DNA from: Nocardioides marmorisolisilvae
GTDB lineage: Bacteria > Actinomycetota > Actinomycetes > Propionibacteriales > Nocardioidaceae
Direction of reading: 5' to 3'
NCBI RefSeq assembly: GCF_031656915.1
Contig: NZ_CP134227.1
Location: 3,038,001 to 3,102,000, forward strand
Length of the DNA: 64,000 nucleotides
Shown in pieces: positions 27,882 to 39,500 of the stretch (position 1 is the first letter of the stretch; every line of letters begins with the position of its first letter). The translations under genes and the position numbers were made by a program. The notes under the pieces are model-generated. The model was not told where the DNA came from, ran no database searches, and was given only the letters and a program-made list of their open reading frames with translations.

Positions 27882-29050
27882 ATGCCCGACTTCGGCCCCG
27901 ACCTCGCTGAGGTCTTCGGCCCCGCGCAGGCCGACCGTGGCCCCGAGCTGATCCAGTTGCTCACCCCGGAGGGGGAGCGGGTCCACCATCGGGAGTTCGA
28001 CCTCGACTTCACCGCCGAGCAGATCCGTGGCTTCTACCACGACATGGTGATGACCCGGCGGATCGACGTCGAGGCCACCGCCCTGCAGCGTCACGGCGAA
28101 CTCGGCATCTGGGCCCAGCTGCTCGGCCAGGAGGCCGCCCAGATCGGCGCCGGGCGGGCACTGCGGCCGCAGGACTACGTCTTCCCGACCTACCGGGAGC
28201 ACGGCGTCGCCTACTGCAAGGGCATCGATCCGCTGAAGCTGCTCGGTCTGTTCCGCGGCGTCGACCACGGGTCGTGGGACCCGCACGACTTCAACTTCGG
28301 GCTCTACACGATCGTGATCGGCGCACAGACCCTGCACGCGACCGGCTATGCCATGGGCGTGCAGCGCGACGGCGCCGTGGGCACCGGCGACCCCGACCGC
28401 GACACCGCCGTGATCGCGCACTTCGGCGACGGCGCCTCCAGCCAGGGTGACGTCAACGAGGCGTTCATCTTCGCGGCCTCCTACAACGCGCCGGTGGTGT
28501 TCTTCTGCCAGAACAACCAGTGGGCGATCTCCGAGCCGATCGAGCGGCAGAGCCGGATCCCGCTGTACCAGCGTGCGCTCGGCTTCGGGTTCCCCGGAGT
28601 GCGGGTCGACGGCAACGACGTCCTGGCGACGTACGCCGTCACCCAGGCGGCGCTGCAGCGGGCCCGCGAGGGCAGTGGGCCGACGTTCGTGGAGGCCTAC
28701 ACCTACCGGATGGGCGCGCACACCACCACCGACGACCCGACTCGCTACCGGCTCTCCGCGGACGTCGAGAGTTGGAAGCTGAAGGACCCGATCGAGCGGG
28801 TGCGGGTCTACCTGACCCGCAACGGGATGGCCGACGCGGACTTCTTCGATGCCGTCCAGGCCGAGGCCGATGACCTCGGCGAGCACCTCCGCGAGGGCTG
28901 CAAGGCGCTGCCGGACCCGGAGCCGCTGTCGATCTTCGACCACGTGTACGCCGAGATGCCACCCGAGCTGATCGAGCAGCGGGACGGCTTCGCGTCCTAC
29001 CTGGAGAGCTTTACATCGACGGGGCTCAGCACCAGCGAGGGGGCACGGGC

Positions 29051-29054
<4 letters not shown>
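27882..29054 (+). CDS. pdhA: 2-oxoacid dehydrogenase E1 component, alpha subunit
   Basis: Thiamine-diphosphate subunit (390 residues) of a pyruvate or branched-chain 2-oxoacid dehydrogenase. The TPP motif begins GDGASSQGDVNEAFIFA and ends in QNNQWAIS; EAYTYRMGAHTTTDDPTRYR is the phosphorylation-loop region of the family. AGGAGA five bases upstream sets the ATG at 27882. It overlaps the beta-subunit gene by four bases. Sequence alone does not separate PdhA from BkdA; mycobacterial enzymes of this form act mainly on branched-chain oxoacids, so the symbol is provisional. Confidence 0.85.
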
Positions 29055-30058
<1,004 letters not shown>

Positions 30059-30063
30059 CACCC

Positions 30064-31578
30064 ATGGCTGACTATCTGCTCCCCGACGTCGGTGAGGGCC
30101 TGACCGAGGCCGAGATCGTGTCCTGGAAGGTCAAGGTCGGCGACGAGATCAAGGTCAACGACATCGTCGTCGAGATCGAGACCGCCAAGTCGCTGGTCGA
30201 GCTGCCGTCGCCGTACGCCGGCACCGTGCTCGCGCTGCTCGTCGAGGAGGGACAGACCGTCGAGGTCGGTACCCCGATCATCTCGGTCGGCGCCGCGGGG
30301 GAGGCGCCCACCGCGGCGCCTGCCCCCGCTCGAGGGGACCACTCGGACATCGACCTGTCCAATCCTGCGGCCAGCGGCAGCGCCGAGGGCGAGAGCCTGG
30401 TCGGCCGGATGAAGGCCGACCGCGCTGCCGTGCGGCGGACTCGACGGCATACCGCGGCGGAGGCCGCGGGCCGGCACACGGCCCGCGCAGACGTCCAGGA
30501 TGTGTTCAACGCTGGTGCCCCGCACCAGCACGACAAGGTCGCCGGCATCGTCGAGGCGCTGACCGACGACGCCGTCGCCCAGGGTGGGGTGGACCTGCGC
30601 GTGGGGGAGGGGGTGCCGGCCACGGGCGAAGCGCCCACGTCGACCGGTCCGCGGACCCTGGCCAAGCCACCGGTGCGCAAGCTGGCCAAGGACCTCGGCG
30701 TCGACCTGACCACGGTGACCCCCTCCGGACCCGACGGCGTGATCAGCCGCGAGGACGTGCAGTCCGCAGCCGGCGGGGACACGCGTCAGGCCATGCCCGC
30801 GCAGTACGCCGACCTCGGCCGCCGGGGCGTGGCTGCGATGTCCGGCGCCCGCGAGACCCGTGAGCCGATCAAGGGCGTCCGCAAGATGATGGGCCAGGCG
30901 ATGGTCGACTCGGCGTTCAGTGCACCGCACGTGACCGAGTGGATCACCGTCGACGTCACCCCGACGATGGAGCTCGTCGAGCGGCTGAAGGCGCGCCGCG
31001 AGCTCGGCGATCTGAAGGTGACGCCGCTGCTGGTGCTGGCCCGGGCCTGCATCCTGGCGATGCGACGCACCCCCGAGATCAACTCGTGGTGGGATGAGGC
31101 GGCCCAGGAGGTCGTCTACAAGGGATACGTGAACCTGGGCATCGCCGCCGCCACCCCGCGCGGGCTTGTCGTGCCCAACATCAAGGACGCCGACGCGATG
31201 TCGCTGGTCGAGCTGGCCGCCGCGCTCGGCGAGCTCGTCGAGACCGCGCGCGCCGGCCGCACCCAGCCCGCGGAGATGTCGGGTGGCACCTTCACGATCA
31301 CCAACGTCGGGCCGTTCGGGGTCGACGGCGGCACCCCGATCATCAACCCCGGCGAGTCCGCGATCCTGTGCTTCGGCGCGACGAAGCGTCAGCCGTGGGT
31401 GGTCCCTTCGACAGGCTCAGCGCGATCGGGGGGCGCCGAGGAGCGGATCGAGATCCGCGACGTGTGCACCCTCGCGCTGTCCTTCGACCACCGTCACATC
31501 GACGGTCAACTGGGCTCGCGGTTCCTCGCCGACGTCGCCGGCATCATGGCTGACCCGGCGCGGGCGCTGCTGTTCTGA
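30064..31578 (+). CDS. pdhC: 2-oxoacid dehydrogenase E2, dihydrolipoamide acyltransferase
   Basis: Core acyltransferase, 504 residues. One lipoyl domain (1-80) carries Lys42 in EIETAKSLVEL; a roughly 110-residue low-complexity linker follows; the E1/E3-binding domain has PPVRKLAKDLGVDL; the catalytic domain ends in FDHRHIDGQLGSRF with the active-site His and Asp. About residue 447 the protein contains VPSTGSARSGG, an insertion just before the last strand, encoded by a dispersed repeat also found in the phosphatase gene at 21 kb. No E3 (lpd) gene is adjacent. Its 3' end overlaps the convergent membrane-protein gene by 35 bases. Confidence 0.88.
   Translation: MADYLLPDVGEGLTEAEIVSWKVKVGDEIKVNDIVVEIETAKSLVELPSPYAGTVLALLVEEGQTVEVGTPIISVGAAGEAPTAAPAPARGDHSDIDLSNPAASGSAEGESLVGRMKADRAAVRRTRRHTAAEAAGRHTARADVQDVFNAGAPHQHDKVAGIVEALTDDAVAQGGVDLRVGEGVPATGEAPTSTGPRTLAKPPVRKLAKDLGVDLTTVTPSGPDGVISREDVQSAAGGDTRQAMPAQYADLGRRGVAAMSGARETREPIKGVRKMMGQAMVDSAFSAPHVTEWITVDVTPTMELVERLKARRELGDLKVTPLLVLARACILAMRRTPEINSWWDEAAQEVVYKGYVNLGIAAATPRGLVVPNIKDADAMSLVELAAALGELVETARAGRTQPAEMSGGTFTITNVGPFGVDGGTPIINPGESAILCFGATKRQPWVVPSTGSARSGGAEERIEIRDVCTLALSFDHRHIDGQLGSRFLADVAGIMADPARALLF
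31404..31421. repeat. third copy of the dispersed repeat, inside the E2 gene
   Basis: CCCTTCGACAGGCTCAGC is the reverse complement of the phosphatase-gene repeat except for the last base. Read in the E2 frame it gives PSTGSA, the same peptide as PSTGSG in the phosphatase. It accounts for an insertion before the catalytic His segment. Confidence 0.75.
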
Positions 31579-33370
31579 GCCGACGCAGCACCTCCTTGGC
31601 CAGTCGGTACCTCGGCGCGATCCAGCGCGCGCGCTCGAGGTCCGCTCTGGCGCCCGTGGTGTCACCGGTGCCGTACTTCGCGATCCCCCGCTGCACGAAG
31701 GCGTCCGGGCGCATCGGGTAGGCGTCGGTCAGCCGGGTGAAGATCGTGAGTGCGTCGGCCGGCCGGTTCTGGGTGAGCCGGGCGGTGCCGAGCGCGAGCA
31801 GCGAGGCATACGTCGTCGGCGTACGGCGCAGGCTCTGCCGCGCGATCGCCGCGGTCAGGTCGGCGGCGGCCCGATCGCCCCGGTTGGCCAGCGCGGCCAG
31901 GGTCTGGGCCTCGAGCATGGACACGTCGGAGTCCAGTGGTCGCAGTGCCCGGGCGGTGGCGAAGTCGTGTCGTGCCGTGGTCAGGTCGCCGCGCCCGGCC
32001 GCGACCATGCCCCGTTGCAGAGCGATCTCCGAGACGCAGCCGAGCAGCAGCGCGACCGAGGCGAGGCTCGCGACGCCGACTGCAACCGGGCGATACCAGC
32101 CGGGCTCGGTGAACGCGGTGACCGGCCTCGGCTTCCGCTCCTTGGGATCCGGCACAGGCGGCGGCGCCTCGGCCAGCAGGCAGCCGGCCAGGTACGCGGC
32201 CAGGCACGTCGAGCAGGCGATGGTGAAGTTCGCGAGCATCACCACCGCATAGCCGGTGACCGCGACGAAGAGGCCGAGGCCGAGCGCACTCTGCCGCGCC
32301 GCGTGGTAGCCGATGCGCGCCACCCAGAACGCCAGCACGCACGCCGCCAGCAGCAGTGGGATGCCGCCGGCGAGCCAGACCTGCAGCACCACGTCGTGGG
32401 GCGAGTCGGCGTAGGTGTGGATGCCGGTGAAGCGCACCCACTGGTGGGTCTCGTGCCGGCCGAACGCGTCGACGTACCTGCTCGGTCCCAGCCCCAGCAG
32501 CGGATGGTCGCCGACCATCCCGAGGGTCAGCTTCCACTGCAGCCACCGGCCGGACACGGTCGCCCCCGACAGCAGCCGGTCCCGTGACTCCGGTACGGCG
32601 AGCACGGCGACCACGAGTACGCCGATCGCGCCGAGCACCGGTCTGACCAGGCGCCGGTCGCGACCCAGCGCGATCGCGACCAGGCCGAGCACGGTCACCA
32701 GCATCGGCATCCGGCTGGCGGAGATCGCCAGCGTCCCGATCGAGGCAGCGACGGCGGTCAGCTGGGCGCGGTCCAGGGACTCCAGCGCCACCGGGGCGAG
32801 CACCAGGATCGTCAGCATCGCGACCACGCCCTGGTCGGTGGCGTTGCCGAGCACCGACCCGCTGCGGACCCCGTTGCTGGACTGCCCCAGGGGGCTGATG
32901 CCGATTGCGTCGAGCGCGGAGAACGCGAACAGCAACCATGCGGTCCAGCACAGCGCGCGCTCCAGCTCCACCCCGGCTCGGGTGCCGTGCCGGCCCACGC
33001 GGGCCCCGAGCCACGCTGCTGCGGCGTACAGGCCGAGCATGGGCAGACCCTCGTATCGCGGCCAGCGACCGACGAGAGAGGGCAGTGGTGTGCTGCCCAG
33101 CAGCGCGGCCAGGGTGAACAGCGCCGCGCCGGCGACCAGCGTCCAGGTGATCTGCCGCGGCAGCCGCCCGGTGCGAGGAGCCAGCGCGCCGAAGGCGCAC
33201 GCGATCGTCAGCACCAGCAGCTTGGCGAAGACGAACCGGGAGAACCCGCCTGGGATCCACACCAGGGTGGACAGAGATGCGAGCCAGATCGCGGTCCGGG
33301 CGTGCCGGTCGACGCCGGGACGACGACCGCCGCGCATCGGGGAGTTGCGACGCGTCCGCGCGGTGACCAT
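31544..33370 (-). CDS. O-antigen ligase/polymerase (Wzy_C)-like membrane protein with C-terminal TPRs
   Basis: A 608-residue protein with about 12 transmembrane helices and a C-terminal tetratricopeptide region (TARHDFATARALRPLDSDV, then RPADALTIFTRLTDAYPMRP and GDTTGARADLERARWIAP). The long periplasmic-type loop with GDHPLLGLGPSRYVDAF and DSPHDVVLQVWLAGGIPLLL is the Wzy_C signature. It likely polymerises or transfers a surface glycan. The ATG at 33370 has AGGAG eight bases upstream. It is divergent from the giant secreted protein, with a 194-base shared promoter region. Confidence 0.85.
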   Translation of the reverse strand: MVTARTRRNSPMRGGRRPGVDRHARTAIWLASLSTLVWIPGGFSRFVFAKLLVLTIACAFGALAPRTGRLPRQITWTLVAGAALFTLAALLGSTPLPSLVGRWPRYEGLPMLGLYAAAAWLGARVGRHGTRAGVELERALCWTAWLLFAFSALDAIGISPLGQSSNGVRSGSVLGNATDQGVVAMLTILVLAPVALESLDRAQLTAVAASIGTLAISASRMPMLVTVLGLVAIALGRDRRLVRPVLGAIGVLVVAVLAVPESRDRLLSGATVSGRWLQWKLTLGMVGDHPLLGLGPSRYVDAFGRHETHQWVRFTGIHTYADSPHDVVLQVWLAGGIPLLLAACVLAFWVARIGYHAARQSALGLGLFVAVTGYAVVMLANFTIACSTCLAAYLAGCLLAEAPPPVPDPKERKPRPVTAFTEPGWYRPVAVGVASLASVALLLGCVSEIALQRGMVAAGRGDLTTARHDFATARALRPLDSDVSMLEAQTLAALANRGDRAAADLTAAIARQSLRRTPTTYASLLALGTARLTQNRPADALTIFTRLTDAYPMRPDAFVQRGIAKYGTGDTTGARADLERARWIAPRYRLAKEVLRRLRTAAPAPGQP

Positions 33371-33564
33371 TCGAGGGACTCCTCGGACTCGAAAACCGAC
33401 CCTGCCGCCGGCGAGATCCGGCCGCGCAGACATCTTCCGCGCAAACCTGGACGAATTGTCGGATTTCGTGAACAAGGTCGGGCCGCTGGGTCCATGCTTC
33501 CCCTCGGCCGGGTTCTCGGGTGTGGTCACCTCGATTGTCCTGATGCGCATCCAGGAGGCTCGTG

Positions 33565-36500
33565 ATGAGTCGATCCAGTCACGTTGTCGCTCACGGTTCG
33601 TCGCGCCGCTCCCGGCGTCGGGTCCTCGGCCTCGTCGCACTTGCCGCCGCGCTGGTGCTTGCGCCGATGCAGGGCGTGGCGCAGGCGAGCACCGGCACCG
33701 GCCGCACGATCACGGTCTCGGTGAACAAGCCCAACGGACTGCCCGCCGAAGGCGCGCCGGTGACCCTGTACTACGGCGGCAACGGCATCGACTACGGCAG
33801 CACCGACAGCCAGGGGATGTTCACCTTCAACCGGCTCTCGGCCGACTCGTTCAAGGTCGGCGTGGACCAGCAGGGCTTCGAGCCCTGGTACTACAACGCC
33901 AAGACGAGCCTGGACAGCGCCGACCCGATCGACCTGACCTCGAGCACCACGGCGGACGTCACCGCGAACCTGACCCGCGGCTACTCCATCTCGGGACACG
34001 TGGGCCTGCCGGCGAGGATCACCTCCGACCAGGTCGAGGTCGTGGCCTACCAGAAGAACGACTCAGGCGACTGGAACCAGGTGAGCTGGGATGCCAGCGT
34101 GGACAGCGGCGACTACGCGGTCGGAGACTTGTCGCCGGGCGTCTACCGCGTCTGTGTCGACGGCGGTGGCAACCACGGCAGCGCTGGCACGGCCCCGATC
34201 CCGATGGTGTGCGCCGGGGCCAGCAGCTCGGTCTACGACATCGGCTCGGCCGCGGACCTCACCATCGCGCAGGGCGGCCCCAACCTGACCGGCAAGAACA
34301 TCAGCGTCAACCCGCCGTCGGTCAGCGGCACCGTGACCGATTCCGGCGGCTCCCCGGTCGACGGTGCCAGCGTGTCCGCCGCGCAGGGTGGCTCCAGCGT
34401 CGCGCAGACCACCACGGCCGACGACGGCAGCTACACGATCTACGCGCCGCCTGGTGCGACCGTCCTCGACGCGCAGGCGGACGGCTACGACGACCAACAG
34501 TTCAACAACGGCACGCCGATCAGCCTGTCCGCCGGCCAGCACCTGACCGGCAAGAACATCCAGTTCTCCGACCAGCAACAGAGCTACACCATCAACGGCA
34601 AGGTGACCGGCCCCGGTGGCGTCGGGCTCGGAGACGTCGACGTCACGGCCTACGACGCCGACGGCAACTGGGCCGGCGAAGCCACCACCGGCGGCCACGG
34701 ACGGTACAGCCTCGATGTGGGCGACGGTAGCTACAAGGTCGAGTTCACCCCCGAGGACTACGGTGCCAGCGCCGGCTTCCCGACGACCTGGTACGGCGGG
34801 TCCACCAAGGCCACTGCGACCCCGGTGACGATCACCGACGCCGCCTCCGTCGCGTCCGGCATCGACGTGCAGCTTCCGGGAGGCACCGTGTCCGGCACGG
34901 TGACCGACCAGTCCAGCACGCCGCTCTCCGGCATCACCGTGACGGCTTACCGCTACAACGCCGACGACGACTACTGGGAGGGCGGCGCGCACACCTCTAC
35001 CGGTGCGAGTGGTGCCTACACCCTGGCTCTTCCCAAGGGCGACGTGCGGGTCGAGTTCGGCGGCCAGGGATCGACCGCGGACCGGCGGGTCGAGGCGCGG
35101 TTCTACGGCGCATCGGACGACCAGGCCGACCACGGCACCGACGTCACGGTGGCCGACGGCGGAGCCGTCGCCGGCATCGACGGCAGCCTTTCCGCGTTGA
35201 CCAAGGTCACCGGCACCGTCACCGACCAGGACGGCCAGCCCCTGGAGGACGTGAACGTCGACTTCTACGACAACGGCACCGACTTCTCCGCCCGGACCAA
35301 CGCAGTGGGCAAGTACGTGGCGTGGGTGGCCCCGGGCAGCTACACCGGCACGACGTATCTCGTCGACTACACCCAGGACGACCAGTCCGTGACCGTCGCG
35401 AACGCGCCGATGACCGTCGACTTCACCATGGCCGCCCACGGAGTGCTCAGCGGAACGCTCGACGGCGCCGGCGGCCAGCCGCTGGCCGGCGCACGGGTGG
35501 GCGCCTGCGGTGCGAACGACTGCGAGAGTGTGCGCACCAACGCCAGCGGGATCTACCGGATCGGCGTCGAGGCGGGCAGCTACACCCTGCGGTTCAGCGC
35601 GGACGGCTACGTCTCGCAGTACTACAAGAACGGACGCACCGAGCGACAGGCCGACCCTGTCCCGGTCCTGGCCGGTGGCCACGACAGCCTCGACACGGTG
35701 ACGCTGACCCAGACCGGCTCGATCGGGGGCACCGTGAAGGCGGGCACGAACGCGATCCCCGGCGCCATCGTGCGGGTCTATGCGCCCGACCGCGCCAATC
35801 GGGACGGGTGGTCGCGGGTGGGTTCGGCCACCACCGACGCGAGCGGAGCCTACGTCGTGGCTGGCCTCGACCCCGCCGGGACCTATCGGGTGGGCGCCAC
35901 CTGGCGATCGCAGCAGCAGTTCTATCCCGCCGCCCGCACCGTGATGGCGGGCGGGGACGTCACCGGCGTGCCGGCGGGCGGGACGAAGACCGTGAGCATC
36001 AGCCTGAGCACGCCGTACCAGTTGACCGGCACGGTCACCGGCGGTGCCGCCAGCGCCGCGGCTGCGAACATCACCGTCACCGTGCAGCGCAAGCACGCCG
36101 ACCGGTTCGGCAAGTTCTCCTGGCAGAGCGCCGGACGCTCGACCACGACGGCGACGGGCAGCTTCGACGTCCCGGTGTCGCCGGGCGCCTACCGGCTGAA
36201 GTTCAGCGACCCTGCCGGGCACCTGCTGACCACGTGGTACACCGGCGGCACGTGGAGCAGCCACCAGCAGGATGCGGCTGAGATCAACGCGACCAGCGCG
36301 GGCCAGTCGGGTCTCGACGCCGAGATGCCGGCGAGTGACACCATCTCCGGCACGGTCACGCTCGGTGGTGCGTCAGCCGACGGGGGCGTGGTCTATGCGC
36401 TGACGTCCGATGGTGCCGGCGGGTGGAGATATGTGCGGCACGCGGTCATCGACGCGAGCGGCAGCTACACCCTCGTCGGCCTGCAGGCCGGGACCTACCG

Positions 36501-39500
36501 GGTCGAGTTCGAGGTGGACGGCGCCGCGCCGGCGTACTGGAAGAGCAGCGGCACGGCGGGCACCCCGGATGGTGCGGACGACATCACCTTCACCTCGCTC
36601 AACCAGAAGCGAACGGGTATCAGCGCCGACCTCAGCACCGCGCCGACGTACGCCCTCTCCGGCAAGGTCACCCAGACCGACGGCACCACGGGCATCGGCG
36701 ACATCGACGTGGAGATCACCCGGCAGCAGCCCGACAACACCTGGGAGTACTTCACCGACACCTACACCAACAACGACGGCACCTTCTCCCTCGACGTCCC
36801 CACGGGTGTCTACCGGGTGGCGGCCGTCAGCAACGGCGTGTACGCCGGGGCCTACTACGTCAAGGACGGCTCGGGCGACACCGCAACCCCGGTGACCGTG
36901 AACACGGCGCCCGTCAGTCTGGCCAACGCGATCAAGCTCAGCCCGATCCCGAGCAGCACAGTCTCCGGCACGGTCACCAAGACCGGTGGCGGGGCAGTCA
37001 GCGGCGCGAGCGTGATGCTCTGCCCGTCCTACAGCGACGAGCCCGGTGACTACGACTGCTTCGACGGCGCTGCCTCGACGACGACCGACGGCAGCGGGCA
37101 CTACACGTTGACGGTGCAGGACGGCAGCTACCAGCTGCTGGTGACCGCGGACGGATACGTGCAGTTCGACCAGGCCGTTCAGGTGAGCGGTGACCAGACG
37201 GTCAACGTCCCGCTGAAGCAGGCGGGCTCGGTGTCCGGCACAGTGGCTGGCCCGTCCGGCGCGGTCGACGGCGGCTTCGAAGTGGACGTCTACACCCAGC
37301 AGACCGCGGGCAGCTACAGCTACTGGGACATTGCCGGCTACGACTACGTCACCTCGGGAGACAGTTACAGCGTCACCGGTCTCCCCCCCGGGACGTATCA
37401 CGTCTGCATCACCGCCCCGACGGGGCTGGCCAACGAGTGCTACAAGGAGCAGCTCAACGACGACCCCCAGTCAGCGACCGACGTCAGCGTCACGGCCGGA
37501 CAGCCGACCACCATCGACTTCGGACTCCAGGCGCTGCACCACCTGACCGGCACCGTGCGCGACAGCGTGGCGAGCACCGGGCTCGGGGACGTGGAGGTGG
37601 ACGCGTACGCCCAGGTCGGGGGTCAGTGGACCTACTTCGGCGGTGCCGGCACCGAGGCGGACGGCAGCTACGACCTCGCCCTGCCCGGCGGCTCCTATGT
37701 GCTGGCGCTCACCGACGAGGGGGGGGACTACCCGTACAGCGTCTATGCGACGCCGACGTTGGCAACCGACCTCGACCACGGCACGCCCGTCTCGGTGAAC
37801 GCCGACAAGACGCTCGACATCAGCCTGGTCAAGGGCGCTGCGATCGCCGGCACGGTGAAGTGGCCGGACGCGTCGGACAAGTACGGCTGGTCCACCACGG
37901 TCTCCGCGGTCGACACCCACAGTGGCAAGGTCGTGCAGACCCAGTACGTCGACAGCAGCGATCCCTACTACGCGCTGATGGGGCTCGAGCACGGCACCTA
38001 TCGCCTCGACTTCGCCCGCTCCTCGACCCAGCGGCTCAGTGGGCCGGCGATGACGGTGCCCGAGGCGCAGTTCAGCGGCGGCGTCAACGAGGGCGCCGGC
38101 CCGGGCGGCGCGAAGACCTTCACGCTCACCTCCGGCGGCGCGCCGACCGTGGCGAACACCAGCGCCACGTTGCACAACGGACTCGTGCTGACCGGCACCA
38201 TCTCCGACCCGCAGAACCATCCGCTGGCGGGGTGCTACGTGACGGCGTACACCACCGACGGGCACCTGGTCAGCCGCGGCTCGGACGACAGCGACGCCAG
38301 CGGCGGCTACGTCATCTCCGGTTTGACCAACGGCGCCTACGACCTGCAGATCTCCGGTGACGACGGCGGCGACTGCAACCAGGGCACTCGCTTCCTGACC
38401 GGCAGCAACGGCGCCACCTCGACGAGCGACGCGTCCCTGGCGACGGTGGCGATCAGCCGGAACAGCACCAATACCCAGAACATCACCTACGGTGACCCGA
38501 AGTTCGCCGCCGGCACGGTGACGATCAGCGGTGCATCGGCGGGCGGTCCGGTCGTGGGCACTGTGCTGACCGCGAACAAGGGGACCTGGACGCCGACGCC
38601 GACGTCGTTCACCTTCCAGTGGTTCGCCGACGGCGAGCCGATCGTCGGGGCCACGGAGAGCACCTTCACGCCGACGGCGGCACAGGTCGGCTCGAAGCTC
38701 TCGGTGACCGTCACCGGGCACGGTGCCGGGCATTCCGACACCGACAGCTCCAGTGCGCAGACCGCACCGGTGGTGCTGCCGAAGGTCGTCAACAACGCGG
38801 CACCGACGATCAGCGGCTCTCCCGTCCCGGGCGACACGCTGACCGCGTCGACCGGCACCTGGACCCCGTCCACCGGCCTGAGCTTCCACTACGCCTGGAT
38901 GAGCGACGGTAAGCCCGCGGTCGGCGCAGCTGACTCGCCGACCTACCCGGTGCAGCCGGGCTCCGTCGGTGACGTGATCACGGTGACCGTGACCGCCCAC
39001 AAGGACGGCTACCGGGATGGCACGGCGACCTCGGCCGGGACGACGGTGCACAACGCGGCGGTGACGGTCACGGGCACGCCGACGATCGGCGGCGGAGCAG
39101 CGACGGTCGGGCAGAAGGCCACGGGCGACGACAGCGGGGTCACCACGACCCCGACGGACGCGACCCGAACCTATGTCTGGAAGGTGGACGGAAGCCAGGT
39201 CGGGACCGGGAAGAGCTACACCCCGGCAGCCGGTGACGCCGGTCACCTGCTCACCTTCGAAGTGGTCGCCAACAAGGCGTCCTATGCAACAGGGACCGCC
39301 GACTCCACAGCGGTGACCATCGCCAAGGGCACGCTCGGCCACTCCGGATCGACTGCCATCACCGGCACCGTCAAGGTCGGCTCGTCACTGAGCGCTCCGA
39401 AGCTGACGTGGACGCCCTCCGACGTGTCGCTGGCCTACCAGTGGTACCGCGGGGCGACCGCGATCGCGGATGCCACCGGTGCGACGTACGACGTGAGCAT

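Noticed and set aside
26244-28943. Minus-strand frame continuing 900 codons upstream of the EamA start
   Set aside because: It crosses the GST-like and E1 alpha genes in antisense and has no recognisable protein; only the last 314 codons are the EamA gene.
34063-36264. 733-codon minus-strand frame inside the giant gene
   Set aside because: Repetitive Gly/Arg/Val composition produced by the sense-strand repeats; no motif or ribosome site.
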